This document shows positions 17,053 through 25,986 of a stretch of DNA of 64,000 nt, one piece after another. Position numbers and translations under genes: made by a program. How positions within the stretch are numbered: position 1 is the stretch's first letter; every line of letters begins with the position of its first letter. The notes under the pieces were generated by a model. The model was not told where the DNA came from. It searched no databases and saw nothing but the letters and a program-made list of their open reading frames with translations. This DNA comes from Streptomyces sp. YS415. Its GTDB lineage: Bacteria; Actinomycetota; Actinomycetes; Streptomycetales; Streptomycetaceae. The DNA is taken from contig NZ_JAMJFL010000014.1 in the NCBI RefSeq assembly GCF_023544665.1, positions 1-64,000 on the forward strand, read 5' to 3'.

Positions 17053-20001
17053 TTGGCTTTCCAGATGCCGGACCGCGGCGGAGGCCCGACGGGGCCACGG
17101 ATCAGAGTGGGCCGCCCGTCCCGGCGTGTCCGGACCCTGCTCATGACGCTGGGCGTCCTTGCCGTACTCGGCATGGCGTTCACCATGTTCGCGGGCTTCT
17201 GGACGGACTGGCTGTGGTACCGGTCGGTGAACTATTCGTCCGTCTTCACGACGACCCTGTGGACGAAGATCGGTCTCTTCTTCGTCTTCGGCCTGCTGAT
17301 GGCCCTTTCGGTCGGCCTCAACATCTGGCTGGCGCACCGGCTGCGCCCGCCGCTGAGCGCCATGTCGATGGAGCAGCAGAGCCTCGACCGCTACCGCATG
17401 GGCATCGCGCCGTACAAGAAGTGGCTGCTGCTCGCGATCACCGCCCTGGTCGGACTGATCGCCGGCGCGTCCGCCTCCGGCCAGTGGCGGACCTGGCTGA
17501 TGTGGGTCAACGGCGTCTCGTTCGGGCAGAAGGACCCCCAGTTCAATCTGGACGTCTCCTTCTACGCCTTCGACCTGCCCTGGTACCGGTTCCTGCTCGG
17601 CTTCGGCTTCGCCGCCGCGATCCTGTCCCTGATCGCCGCCGCGCTCACCCACTACCTGTACGGCGGGCTGCGCATCACCAGCCCCGGCGCGCGGGCCACC
17701 TCGGCGGCCACCGGACATCTGTCGGTGCTGCTCGGCATCTTCGTCGCGCTGAAGGCGGTCGCCTACTGGCTCGACCGGTACGGCCTGGCCGTGAAGTCCA
17801 GCGACTTCAAGGCGACCGACAACTGGACCGGTCTGCGGTACGTCGACGCCAACGCCTACCTGCCGGCCAAGACGATCCTGTTCTGCATCGCGGTCATCTG
17901 CGCCCTGCTGTTCTTCGCCACGCTGTGGCGGCGCACCTGGCAGCTGCCCGTCATCGGCTTCGGCCTGATGGTGCTCTCGGCGATCCTCATCGGGGGCCTG
18001 TACCCGGCGATCGTCCAGAAGTTCCAGGTCCAGCCGAACGAGCAGGCCAAGGAAGCGCCCTACGTCGAGAAGAACCTCCAGGCGACGCGTGAGGCGTACG
18101 GCATCGACGACGCGGAGGTCGACGACTACCCGGGCACCAGCAACACCGAGGACAAGACGCAGCTGCGCGACGATGTGGACGCGACCGCGAGCCTGCGCAT
18201 CCTGGACCCGAATCTCGTCTCGCCGACATTCCAGCAGCTCCAGCAGATGCGGAAGTACTACGCGTTCCCGACCAACCTGGACGTCGACCGCTACAGCAAG
18301 GACGGCAAGGACCAGGACACGGTCATCGGTCTGCGCGAGCTGAACCTCGGCGGCGTCGACAAGCAGAACTGGATCAACAGCCACTTCCGCTACACGCACG
18401 GCTACGGCGTGGTCGCCGCCAAGGGCACCGAGGCCACCGAGGGCACCTCGCCCGGTCGCCCGGTCTTCACGGAGTCCGACCTGCCCTCCAAGGGCGATCT
18501 CGGCAAGTACCAGCAGCGGATCTACTACGGCGAGAAGACCTCGACGTACTCGATCGTCGGCGGTCCCCAGAAGGAGATCGACTACTCCGACGACTCCGGT
18601 GAGAAGACCTACAGCTACGAGGGCAACAGCGGGGTCAACCTCTCCAACCCGGTCAACCGCGCCGCCTACGCGGTGGCGTTCAGCGAGCCGCAGATCCTGT
18701 ACTCCGGGGCCATCGGCGAGGGTTCGCGGATCCTCTACAACCGCACGCCCAAGGAGCGCGTCGAGGCGGTCGCCCCCTGGCTGACCATCGACGGTGACGC
18801 CTACCCGGCGGTCGTGGACGGCAAGATCCAGTGGATCGTCGACGCCTACACGACCACCAACGGCTATCCGTACGCGTCCCGTACGACCCTCGGGGACACG
18901 ACGGCCGACTCGCTGACGGCGACGAACGACTCCCGCGCGGTGGTGGCCCAGCAGAACCAGGTCAACTACATCCGCAACTCGGTGAAGGCGACCGTCGACG
19001 CGTACAGCGGTGAGGTCAAGCTCTACCAGTGGGACACCCAGGACCCGGTCCTGAAGACCTGGATGAAGGCCTTCTCGGGCACGGTGAAGCCCAAGAGCGA
19101 GATCTCGCCCGAGCTGATGGCCCATCTCCGGTACCCGCAGGACCTCTTCAAGGTCCAGCGCGAGCTGCTGACCCGCTACCACGTCCAGGACGCCGACACA
19201 TTCCTCAGCGGCAGCGAGGTGTGGCAGGTGCCCGACGACCCGACCAACAAGTCGGGCAACGCGGTGCCGCCGTACTACCTGAGCATGAAGATGCCCGACC
19301 AGAAGGCGCAGGCGTTCTCGCTGACGACGACGTTCACGCCGAACGGCAGGGACAACCTCAGCGCGTACATGGCCGTCGATTCAGAGGCGGGCACCAGCGA
19401 CTACGGCAAGATCAGAATCCTGAAGGTGCCGACCAGCTCGACGGTCGACGGCCCCAAACAGGTGCAGAGCCAGTTCAACTCCAACTCGCAGCAGAACATC
19501 GCCGAGTTCGTCCGGCTGATCAGAGGCGGCGATTCGGAGATCGAGTACGGCAACCTGCTGACCGTGCCGCTGGACGGCGGACTGCTCTATGTCGAGCCGG
19601 TCTACGTGCGCGGCGGTGGTCTCAAGTACCCACTGCTGCGCAAGGTGTTGGTCACCTACCAGGGCACGACCGCTTTCGAGAACACCCTCGACGAGGCTCT
19701 GGACAAGGTGTTCGGAGCCAAGGGTTCGGCCACGGAGCCACCGGAGGACGACGGTGACCCCAGCAAGCCGACGCCACCGCCGTCGACCGAGGACCCGACG
19801 GTCCAAGAAGCGCTGAACGACGCCCAGAAGGCCTTCGAGGACGGCCAGCAGGCGCTGAAGGACGGCGACTGGGAGGCGTACGGCCGGGCGCAGGAGGCAC
19901 TGGAGGACGCGCTGCGGCGGGCGGAGGATGCCCAGGCCGGCGAGTCCGGTGACGGCGGGGACGCGAGTCCCAGCCCCAGTCCCAGCCCGGACAGCAGCTG
20001 A
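17053..20001 (+). CDS. UPF0182 family large membrane protein
   Basis: About 982 residues. The N-terminal third holds roughly seven membrane helices, including a first one rich in Leu/Met (about 25-50). A large extracytoplasmic domain follows, with many Tyr/Asp/Asn-rich segments. The end is a Pro-rich linker, an Ala/Gln/Glu-rich coiled segment (about 930-965) and a Ser/Pro tail. This is the UPF0182 layout found across actinobacteria; the function is unknown. The TTG at 17053 is the likely start (GAGG nine bases upstream). A GTG at 17044 and an ATG at 17065 are in frame as alternatives. Confidence 0.85.
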   Translation: MAFQMPDRGGGPTGPRIRVGRPSRRVRTLLMTLGVLAVLGMAFTMFAGFWTDWLWYRSVNYSSVFTTTLWTKIGLFFVFGLLMALSVGLNIWLAHRLRPPLSAMSMEQQSLDRYRMGIAPYKKWLLLAITALVGLIAGASASGQWRTWLMWVNGVSFGQKDPQFNLDVSFYAFDLPWYRFLLGFGFAAAILSLIAAALTHYLYGGLRITSPGARATSAATGHLSVLLGIFVALKAVAYWLDRYGLAVKSSDFKATDNWTGLRYVDANAYLPAKTILFCIAVICALLFFATLWRRTWQLPVIGFGLMVLSAILIGGLYPAIVQKFQVQPNEQAKEAPYVEKNLQATREAYGIDDAEVDDYPGTSNTEDKTQLRDDVDATASLRILDPNLVSPTFQQLQQMRKYYAFPTNLDVDRYSKDGKDQDTVIGLRELNLGGVDKQNWINSHFRYTHGYGVVAAKGTEATEGTSPGRPVFTESDLPSKGDLGKYQQRIYYGEKTSTYSIVGGPQKEIDYSDDSGEKTYSYEGNSGVNLSNPVNRAAYAVAFSEPQILYSGAIGEGSRILYNRTPKERVEAVAPWLTIDGDAYPAVVDGKIQWIVDAYTTTNGYPYASRTTLGDTTADSLTATNDSRAVVAQQNQVNYIRNSVKATVDAYSGEVKLYQWDTQDPVLKTWMKAFSGTVKPKSEISPELMAHLRYPQDLFKVQRELLTRYHVQDADTFLSGSEVWQVPDDPTNKSGNAVPPYYLSMKMPDQKAQAFSLTTTFTPNGRDNLSAYMAVDSEAGTSDYGKIRILKVPTSSTVDGPKQVQSQFNSNSQQNIAEFVRLIRGGDSEIEYGNLLTVPLDGGLLYVEPVYVRGGGLKYPLLRKVLVTYQGTTAFENTLDEALDKVFGAKGSATEPPEDDGDPSKPTPPPSTEDPTVQEALNDAQKAFEDGQQALKDGDWEAYGRAQEALEDALRRAEDAQAGESGDGGDASPSPSPSPDSS

Positions 20002-20042
20002 TCAAGCCCACTCCGCGCCGTGATACTGTTCAAGAACAACGG

Positions 20043-20116
20043 CGCGGGGTGGAGCAGCTCGGTAGCTCGCTGGGCTCATAACCCAGAGGTCGCAGGTTCA
20101 AATCCTGTCCCCGCTA
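20043..20116 (+). tRNA. Initiator tRNA-fMet (CAU), copy 1
   Basis: A 74-base cloverleaf with a seven-base acceptor starting CGCGGGG. The first base C is unpaired (C-U against position 72). The anticodon stem has three G-C pairs, GGG/CCC, flanking CTCATAA. These are the initiator hallmarks. The T-arm GGTTCAAATCC is intact. CCA is not encoded. An identical copy lies at 22206. Confidence 0.95.
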
Positions 20117-20123
20117 CTGATGG

Positions 20124-20160
20124 CGAAGGCCCGGATCCTCAACAGGGATCCGGGCCTTCG
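20124..20160 (+). terminator. Terminator of tRNA-fMet copy 1
   Basis: A perfect 15-bp stem, CGAAGGCCCGGATCC (20124-20138) with GGATCCGGGCCTTCG (20146-20160), closes a 7-base loop. It starts 8 bases past the tRNA 3' end. Confidence 0.85.
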
Positions 20161-20324
20161 TGATGTGCGAACGCATGTGCCGAGGGGTGGGTACGGCCGT
20201 GCCGCGATGGGGAGTTGGCCCATCTGTGTTTGACTTGTCTCTCTGTGGGCATGTCGACAAAACGCTGAAGTGACCTCACTGGCTGCGGTATACGAGGTGT
20301 ACCCAGGTTGCAGGTGGTGCGACG

Positions 20325-22118
20325 ATGGACGTTATGGGGGACAAGGCAACTCTGTTGGAGACAGGGCGTTTTGTGCAGTCTTCCGACCGGGACGAAGCCG
20401 GTGAGGCCGCCGAGGAACTGAGCCTGCGGCTCGCGGCGGAGGCCGGTGACGCCGAGGCGATGAGCGTCCTCGGCGCCCTGCTGCTGCGCCGCGGTGATCT
20501 CGACGGAGCCGAGCCCCAGTTGCGTGCCGCCACCGCCGCGGGGGACCGCGCCGCCGCCAACAACCTGGGAGTCCTCCTTCATCAGCGCGGGTACGCCGAC
20601 GAGGCCGCGGGCTGGTGGCGGGTCGCCGCCGTCGCCGGATCGGCCGCGGCCGCGCACGCGTTGGGCCGCCACCACCGTGAGCGCGGGGACGAGCCGGCCG
20701 CCGAGTACTGGCTGCGCCAGTCCGCCGAGCAGGGGCACGCGCTGGGCGCGTACGCGCTCGCGGACCTGCTGGAGCACCGCGGTGACGCCGCGGCCGAGCA
20801 GTGGATGCGGGCGGCGGCCGAGCGGGGGCACCGGGAGGCCGCGTACCGGCTGGCCCGAGCGCTGGACCGGCGGGGCGCGGGGGAGACCGACGGTGACAAC
20901 GGTGTCGGCGCCGGGGCGGAGGCCGAGCAGTGGTACCGCCAGGCCGCCGCGCGGGGACACCGGCGGGCCGCCCTGCACCTGGGCGCGATCCTGGAGCGGC
21001 GCGGGGAACTGCGGGAGGCCGGGCGCTGGTACCTGACGTCCGCCAAGGACGGCGAGGCACGCGCCGCCTGTGCGCTCGGGTTCCTGCTGCGCGACGCCGG
21101 AGACACCGAGAGCGCCGCCGTGTGGTGGCTGCGCGCCGCTCAGGAGGGCGACGGGAACGCCGCGAACGCGCTCGGCGCGCTGCACGCCGAGCGGGGCGAG
21201 ACCCAGACCGCCGAGCGGTGGTACCGGGCCGCGATGGACGCCGGTGATGTGAACGGCGCGTACAACCTCGGGCTGCTCTGCGCCGAGCAGGCGCGCACCG
21301 CCCAGGCCGAGCAGTGGTACCGGCGCGCGGCGTACGCCGGGCACCGGGAGGCGGCCAACGCGCTCGCCATCCTGCTGCTGCAGGGCGGGGACACCGCCGG
21401 CGCCGAGCCGTGGTTCTCCAAGGCCGCGGAGGCGGGCAGCGTCGACGCCGCCTTCAACCTGGGCATTCTCTTCGCCGGGCGGGGGGAGGACGCCGTCGCG
21501 CTGCGGTGGTACGAGCGGGCCGCCGCCGCCGGTCATACGGAGGCGGCGCTCCAGGTCGGCATCGCCCGGCTGCGGGACGGGGACGAGAGCGGGGCCGAGC
21601 GGTACCTCCGGTGCGCCGCGGGTGGCGGCAGCGCGGAGGCCGCGTACCGGCTGGCCACCGTGCTGGACGCCCGGCGCCCGCCGGCGCCCACGCATGAGCT
21701 CGGGGAGGCCGTGCACGAGAAGAGCGAGTGCGAGGAGTGGTACGAGCGGGCCGCCGGGCAGGGGCACCGGCGGGCGCAGGTGCGGGTGGGGATGCTGGCC
21801 GCCGCGCGGGGCGATGTCGTGGAGGCGGCCCGGTGGTACCGGGAGGCCGCGGAGGCCGGCTCCCGGAACGGCGCCTTCAACCTCGGGCTGCTGCTTGCCC
21901 GGGAGGGCAGTGAGCCGGAGGCCGCCGTGTGGTGGACGCGTGCCGCGGATGCCGGGCACGGTCGGGCGGCGTTGCGGCTGGCCCTGGTCTACGCGCGTCG
22001 CGGGGAGCTGGCGGAGGGGCAGCGGTGGGCCGACCGGGCGGTGGCCCTGGGGCCGGGGGAGGTCGCGCAGCGGGCGGCCCGGCTGCGGGACGCCCTGCGG
22101 GAGGAACTGTCGGCGTAG
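20325..22118 (+). CDS. Sel1/TPR-repeat protein
   Basis: A 597-residue all-helical repeat protein made almost entirely of Sel1-like units of about 36 residues. Recurring blocks are AEQWYRRAAxxGHxxAAxxLGxLLxxRGD. There is no signal peptide or membrane segment, so it should act as a cytoplasmic protein-protein scaffold. Two ATG codons (20325 and 20334) both suit the start. The gene lies alone between two identical initiator tRNA genes. The high internal repetition makes recombination or copy-number change in the coding region possible. Confidence 0.85.
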   Translation: MDVMGDKATLLETGRFVQSSDRDEAGEAAEELSLRLAAEAGDAEAMSVLGALLLRRGDLDGAEPQLRAATAAGDRAAANNLGVLLHQRGYADEAAGWWRVAAVAGSAAAAHALGRHHRERGDEPAAEYWLRQSAEQGHALGAYALADLLEHRGDAAAEQWMRAAAERGHREAAYRLARALDRRGAGETDGDNGVGAGAEAEQWYRQAAARGHRRAALHLGAILERRGELREAGRWYLTSAKDGEARAACALGFLLRDAGDTESAAVWWLRAAQEGDGNAANALGALHAERGETQTAERWYRAAMDAGDVNGAYNLGLLCAEQARTAQAEQWYRRAAYAGHREAANALAILLLQGGDTAGAEPWFSKAAEAGSVDAAFNLGILFAGRGEDAVALRWYERAAAAGHTEAALQVGIARLRDGDESGAERYLRCAAGGGSAEAAYRLATVLDARRPPAPTHELGEAVHEKSECEEWYERAAGQGHRRAQVRVGMLAAARGDVVEAARWYREAAEAGSRNGAFNLGLLLAREGSEPEAAVWWTRAADAGHGRAALRLALVYARRGELAEGQRWADRAVALGPGEVAQRAARLRDALREELSA

Positions 22119-22163
22119 CGCGGCCCCGGAGATCTTCCTGCTGGCGCTCCCGCGTAAAGCGAT

Positions 22164-22193
22164 TTGCTTCCGTACGCGGCCTTGACGTAACGT
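22164..22193 (+). promoter_or_regulatory. Candidate promoter of tRNA-fMet copy 2
   Basis: TTGCTT (22164-22169), 18 bases, and TAACGT (22188-22193), 12 bases before the mature tRNA start. The form suits a housekeeping (HrdB-type) promoter. Confidence 0.4.
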
Positions 22194-22205
22194 TGCATTC
22201 ACCGA

Positions 22206-22279
22206 CGCGGGGTGGAGCAGCTCGGTAGCTCGCTGGGCTCATAACCCAGAGGTCGCAGGTTCAAATCCTGTCCCCGCTA
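22206..22279 (+). tRNA. Initiator tRNA-fMet (CAU), copy 2
   Basis: Identical over its 74 bases to the copy at 20043, with the same initiator features (unpaired first base, GGG/CCC anticodon stem, CAT anticodon). CCA is not encoded. It is followed by its own terminator. Confidence 0.95.
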
Positions 22280-22286
22280 CTGAAGA

Positions 22287-22322
22287 CCAAGGGCCGGAAC
22301 CCATCAGGGTTCCGGCCCTTGG
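22287..22322 (+). terminator. Terminator of tRNA-fMet copy 2
   Basis: A perfect 16-bp stem, CCAAGGGCCGGAACCC (22287-22302) with its complement at 22307-22322 and an ATCA loop. The stem sequence differs from that after copy 1, so only the tRNA body is duplicated. Confidence 0.85.
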
Positions 22323-22407
22323 TGTTGCCCCGGCCGATGTCATCCGGCGGCCACCAAAAAACCCCGGCACCGTCGAAACGGTGCCGGGGCTCCTCGCGGG
22401 CGTCTGG

Positions 22408-22827
22408 TTACGCGACCGCCGCGCAGTTCGGGCAGAGGCCGCGGTACGTCACCTCGACGTCGGAGACCGTGAAGCCGAAGCGCTCCGAGGAGGGCAGGTC
22501 GGCCAGCGGGTTGCCGGTCGGGTGGACGTCCCGGATCGCGCCGCACTGGGCGCAGACCAGGTGGTGGTGCGGACGGTGCGCGTTCGGGTCGTACCGCTTG
22601 GCGCGCTTGTCCGTGGCGACCTCGAGCACCTCACCGAGGGTCACCAGCTCGCCCAGGGTGTTGTAGACGGTCGCGCGAGAGATCTCCGGCAGCTTGGCGA
22701 CTGCCCTGGCGTGGACCTCGTCGGCCGTCAGATGGACGTGTTCGCCGTCGAGTACCTCGGCCACGACGCGCCGCTGCGCGGTCATCCGCCATCCACGTCC
22801 GCGCAGTCGTTCCAGAAGGTCGCTCAT
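22408..22827 (-). CDS. catR: Fur-family peroxide-sensing repressor CatR
   Basis: A 139-residue Fur/PerR protein. It has a winged helix with SRATVYNTL as the recognition region, the metal site HRPHHHLVC, and two CxxC pairs (Cys92/Cys95 and Cys132/Cys135) for structural zinc. It is divergent from the catalase gene, the arrangement of CatR and CatA in S. coelicolor. There the repressor is inactivated by hydrogen peroxide, releasing catalase and its own gene. The ATG at 22827 (MSDLL) was chosen over a GTG two codons upstream. Confidence 0.9.
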   Translation of the reverse strand: MSDLLERLRGRGWRMTAQRRVVAEVLDGEHVHLTADEVHARAVAKLPEISRATVYNTLGELVTLGEVLEVATDKRAKRYDPNAHRPHHHLVCAQCGAIRDVHPTGNPLADLPSSERFGFTVSDVEVTYRGLCPNCAAVA

Positions 22828-22887
22828 GCGCACCAGCTTAACAGCAGGAGGACCAGATCCCGAATAGGTGTGACTTTGGAACCTTAT

Positions 22888-22915
22888 TTGACTTAGACAT
22901 TGTCTAGGTTAGGAT
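22888..22915 (+). promoter_or_regulatory. catA promoter overlapping a CatR/PerR-type palindrome
   Basis: TTGACT (22888-22893) and TAGGAT (22910-22915) form a promoter with a 16-base spacer. Inside the spacer is a perfect palindrome, TAGACA-T-TGTCTA (22894-22906), which matches a PerR/Fur-type box. A repressor bound there would block polymerase directly. Confidence 0.7.
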
Positions 22916-22969
22916 CGGTAACGGCTTTAGGTCAGGGACAGGCAAGGCCCGGGACAGTCGGGGCAAGGA

Positions 22970-24442
22970 ATGGCGCAGGAGGCAGACGTGACGCAGGGAC
23001 CGCTCACTACGGAGGCCGGTGCACCGGTGGCCGACAACCAGAACAGTGAGACCGCGGGCGTCGGTGGCCCCGTGCTCGTGCAGGACCAGCTCCTCCTGGA
23101 GAAGCTGGCCCACTTCAACCGTGAGCGCATCCCGGAGCGTGTGGTCCACGCCCGCGGTGCCGGTGCCTACGGCACCTTCACGGTGACCGCCGACGTCACG
23201 CGGTACACGCGCGCCAAGTTCCTCTCCGAGGTCGGCAAGCAGAACGAGACGTTCCTGCGGTTCTCGACGGTGGCCGGCAACCTCGGTGCCGCGGACGCCG
23301 TCCGCGACCCGCGCGGCTGGGCGCTGAAGTTCTACACCGAGGAGGGCAACTACGACCTCGTCGGCAACAACACCCCGGTGTTCTTCATCCGGGACGCGAT
23401 CAAGTTCCCGGACTTCATCCACACCCAGAAGCGCGACCCGTACACGGGTTCCACCGAGGCGGACAACGTCTGGGACTTCTGGAGCCTGAGCCCGGAGTCC
23501 ACGCACCAGGTGACCTGGCTCTTCGGCGACCGGGGCATCCCCGCCTCGTACCGGCACATGGACGGCTTCGGCTCGCACACCTACCAGTGGAACAACGAGG
23601 CCGGCGAGGTCTTCTGGGTCAAGTACCACTTCAAGACCGACCAGGGCATCAAGAACCTCACCCAGGCCGAGGCCAACCGGCTCGCCGGCGAGGACCCCGA
23701 CTCCCACCAGCGGGACCTGCGCGAGGCCATCGAGCGCGGCGACTTCCCGAGCTGGACCGTGCAGGTGCAGATCATGCCGGCGGCGGAGGCGGCGACGTAC
23801 CGCTTCAACCCGTTCGACCTCACCAAGGTGTGGCCGCACGCGGACTACCCGCCGATCGAGATCGGCAAGCTGGAGCTCAACCGCAACCCGGAGAACATCT
23901 TCGCCGAGGTCGAGCAGTCGGTCTTCAGCCCCGCCCACTTCGTGCCCGGCATCGGCCCGTCCCCGGACAAGATGCTCCAGGGCCGCCTCTTCGCCTACGG
24001 CGACGCCCACCGCTACCGCGTCGGCATCAACGCCGACCACCTGCCGGTGAACCGCCCGCACGCCACCGAGGCGCGCACCCACTCCCGCGACGGCCTCCTC
24101 TACGACGGCCGCCACGGCGGCGCGAAGAACTACGAGCCGAACAGCTTCGGCGGCCCGGCGCAGACCGGCCGCCCGCTGTGGCAGTCCTACGACGGCTTCG
24201 CCGGCGGCACGGGCAACCACCCGGCGCCCGTGCACGCCGAGGACGACGACTTCGTGCAGGCGGGCAACCTCTACCGGCTGATGTCCGACGACGAGAAGGA
24301 GCGCCTGATCGAGAACCTGGCGGGCTTCATCGCGAAGGTCTCGCGCGAGGACATCGTCGAGCGGGCGATCGGCAACTTCCGCACCGCGGACGGGGACTTC
24401 GGCAAGCGGCTGGAGGCCGCGGTCCAGGCCCTGCGCGGCTGA
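22970..24442 (+). CDS. catA: Monofunctional heme catalase CatA
   Basis: A 490-residue clade-3-like small-subunit catalase. It has the distal His in VVHARGAGAYGTF, the distal Asn in GNNTPVFF, the NLG-to-FYTEEGNYDLVGNN substrate region and the proximal heme Tyr block RLFAYGDAHRYRVG. It decomposes hydrogen peroxide in the cytoplasm. The ATG at 22970 follows AAGG. The gene is divergent from catR and controlled by the palindrome in its promoter. Confidence 0.95.
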   Translation: MAQEADVTQGPLTTEAGAPVADNQNSETAGVGGPVLVQDQLLLEKLAHFNRERIPERVVHARGAGAYGTFTVTADVTRYTRAKFLSEVGKQNETFLRFSTVAGNLGAADAVRDPRGWALKFYTEEGNYDLVGNNTPVFFIRDAIKFPDFIHTQKRDPYTGSTEADNVWDFWSLSPESTHQVTWLFGDRGIPASYRHMDGFGSHTYQWNNEAGEVFWVKYHFKTDQGIKNLTQAEANRLAGEDPDSHQRDLREAIERGDFPSWTVQVQIMPAAEAATYRFNPFDLTKVWPHADYPPIEIGKLELNRNPENIFAEVEQSVFSPAHFVPGIGPSPDKMLQGRLFAYGDAHRYRVGINADHLPVNRPHATEARTHSRDGLLYDGRHGGAKNYEPNSFGGPAQTGRPLWQSYDGFAGGTGNHPAPVHAEDDDFVQAGNLYRLMSDDEKERLIENLAGFIAKVSREDIVERAIGNFRTADGDFGKRLEAAVQALRG

Positions 24443-24475
24443 CACACCCACCAGCACTGGATCGCTTGCCGAAGC

Positions 24476-24508
24476 GGGCCGGACCTCCCGGGGAAGGGGG
24501 TCCGGCCC
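24476..24508. terminator. Terminator between catA and the CBS-domain gene
   Basis: A perfect 10-bp stem, GGGCCGGACC (24476-24485) with GGTCCGGCCC (24499-24508). It lies between convergent genes and can serve both. Confidence 0.65.
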
Positions 24509-24521
24509 GTTCGCGTGCGCG

Positions 24522-24926
24522 TCAGGCCGGGATCTGCTGCCGCAGCGGCGCCCAGCAGCCGATGATGTCGCGGACCGAGACGATCCCGACGGGTTCGTCG
24601 TGGTCCAGGACGATCAGATGGCGGAAGCCGCCGTGCGCCATCGCCTGGGCCGCTCCCTCGAGCGTCCAGGACGGTGCCGCGAAGACGACGTCGGTGGTGG
24701 TGTGGGCGTGGGCGTGTTCCGCGTCCGGGTCCTGGCCCAGGCCGACGGAGTTGAGGATGTCGCGTTCGGTGAGAATGCCGATGCCGCCGGCGTCGGGGTC
24801 GAGGACGACGGCCGCGCCCACCCGGCGGGCGGACATCAGCGCGGCGGCCTGGCGAAGGGTATGGGTGGGGCCGATGGTGAGGACCACGGTGCTCATGGCG
24901 TCGCGGACGAGCATGGATGCAGCCAC
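24522..24926 (-). CDS. CBS-domain pair protein
   Basis: A 134-residue protein made of two CBS motifs (about 8-65 and 75-130), with typical ends GILTERDIL and GIVSVRDII. Stand-alone CBS pairs bind adenine nucleotides. A His-rich segment (AEHAHAHTT) links the halves. The ATG at 24926 or the one at 24914 may be the start. There is no partner gene to indicate a target. Confidence 0.85.
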   Translation of the reverse strand: MAASMLVRDAMSTVVLTIGPTHTLRQAAALMSARRVGAAVVLDPDAGGIGILTERDILNSVGLGQDPDAEHAHAHTTTDVVFAAPSWTLEGAAQAMAHGGFRHLIVLDHDEPVGIVSVRDIIGCWAPLRQQIPA

Positions 24927-25030
24927 CTCCTGTGGGGTCCCGCCGTTCGTTCACCGTTTCACAAATGCACAAGGGCGGGTGCCTTCAGAGTGGCAGGCAA
25001 AGAGGGGGTCAACAAGAGGGCGCGTGAGGC

Positions 25031-25831
25031 TCAGCAGCGCTCGTTGAGATAACCCAGGAGCTCGTCGTGGAGCAGGCCGTTGGAGGCGGCGGCGTTGCCG
25101 CTGTGCGGCCCCGGGCGGCCGTCGAGGCCGGTGAAGGTGCCGCCGGCCTCCGTGACGACGATGGCGTTGGCGGCCATGTCCCACAGGGAGAGCTCGGGTT
25201 CGGCACACATGTCCACGGAGCCCTCGGCGACCATCATGTACGGCCAGAAGTCGCCGTACGCGCGGGTGCGCCAGACCTCGCGGGTGAGGTCCAGGAAGCC
25301 GTTCAGCCTGCCCTGCTCCTCCCAGCCGCTCAGCGAGGAGTACGCGAAGGAGGCGTCGCTCATCCGGGAGACACGGGAGACCTGCAGGCGGCTCGCGGAG
25401 GTGAGGCTGCGGCCGGAGTAGGCGCCGTGGCCCTTCGCGGCCCACCAGCGGCGGCCCAGGGCGGGCGCGGAGACGACGCCGACGACGGGCTGGAAACCGC
25501 CCTCACCCGCCTCCATCAGGGAGATGAGGGTGGCCCAGACGGGCACGCCGCGGACGTAGTTCTTGGTGCCGTCGATCGGGTCGACGACCCAGCGGCGGGG
25601 CCCGGTGCCCTCGATGCCGTACTCCTCGCCCAGGATCGCGTCCCGGGGGCGGGCGCGCTGGAGCTGGCCGCGGATGAGTTCTTCCGCCGCCTTGTCCGCC
25701 TCGCTGACCGGGGTCATGTCCGGCTTGGTCTCGACCTTGAGGTCGAGCGCCTTGAAGCGGGCCATGGTGGCGGCGTCGGCGGCGTCCGCGAGGACGTGGG
25801 CGAGGCGGAGGTCGTCGTGGTAGTCGGGCAT
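25031..25831 (-). CDS. hisN: Histidinol-phosphatase HisN (IMPase family)
   Basis: A 266-residue inositol-monophosphatase-fold enzyme. It has the metal motif WVVDPIDGTKNY (about 80-91) and the second motif LSLWDMAANAIVVTEAGGT (about 215-235), plus an early EADKAAE segment and GEEYG. In Streptomyces the histidinol-phosphatase step is done by this unlinked IMPase-type enzyme rather than a HisB-type one, and its position matches SCO5208. Inositol-phosphate or fructose-bisphosphate activity is the alternative reading of the family alone. Confidence 0.85.
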   Translation of the reverse strand: MPDYHDDLRLAHVLADAADAATMARFKALDLKVETKPDMTPVSEADKAAEELIRGQLQRARPRDAILGEEYGIEGTGPRRWVVDPIDGTKNYVRGVPVWATLISLMEAGEGGFQPVVGVVSAPALGRRWWAAKGHGAYSGRSLTSASRLQVSRVSRMSDASFAYSSLSGWEEQGRLNGFLDLTREVWRTRAYGDFWPYMMVAEGSVDMCAEPELSLWDMAANAIVVTEAGGTFTGLDGRPGPHSGNAAASNGLLHDELLGYLNERC

Positions 25832-25986
25832 GTGGTGAACGGTAGCCGCCGGTCGTCGTACGAGGCCACCGGGGGCCGAGTGCGTTCACGCGCCCCTCAC
25901 CACCCGGCACACCGCTCCGCGACCCCTTGACAGTGCCGCCGGGCGCGTCAAATCTGGGCGCAGAGCCGGGGCCCTGGGAGGCGACG

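Noticed and set aside
17026..19182. 718-codon minus-strand frame opposite the UPF0182 gene
   Set aside because: Composition is Arg/Asp/Val-rich without motifs, and the plus strand carries a clear membrane protein.
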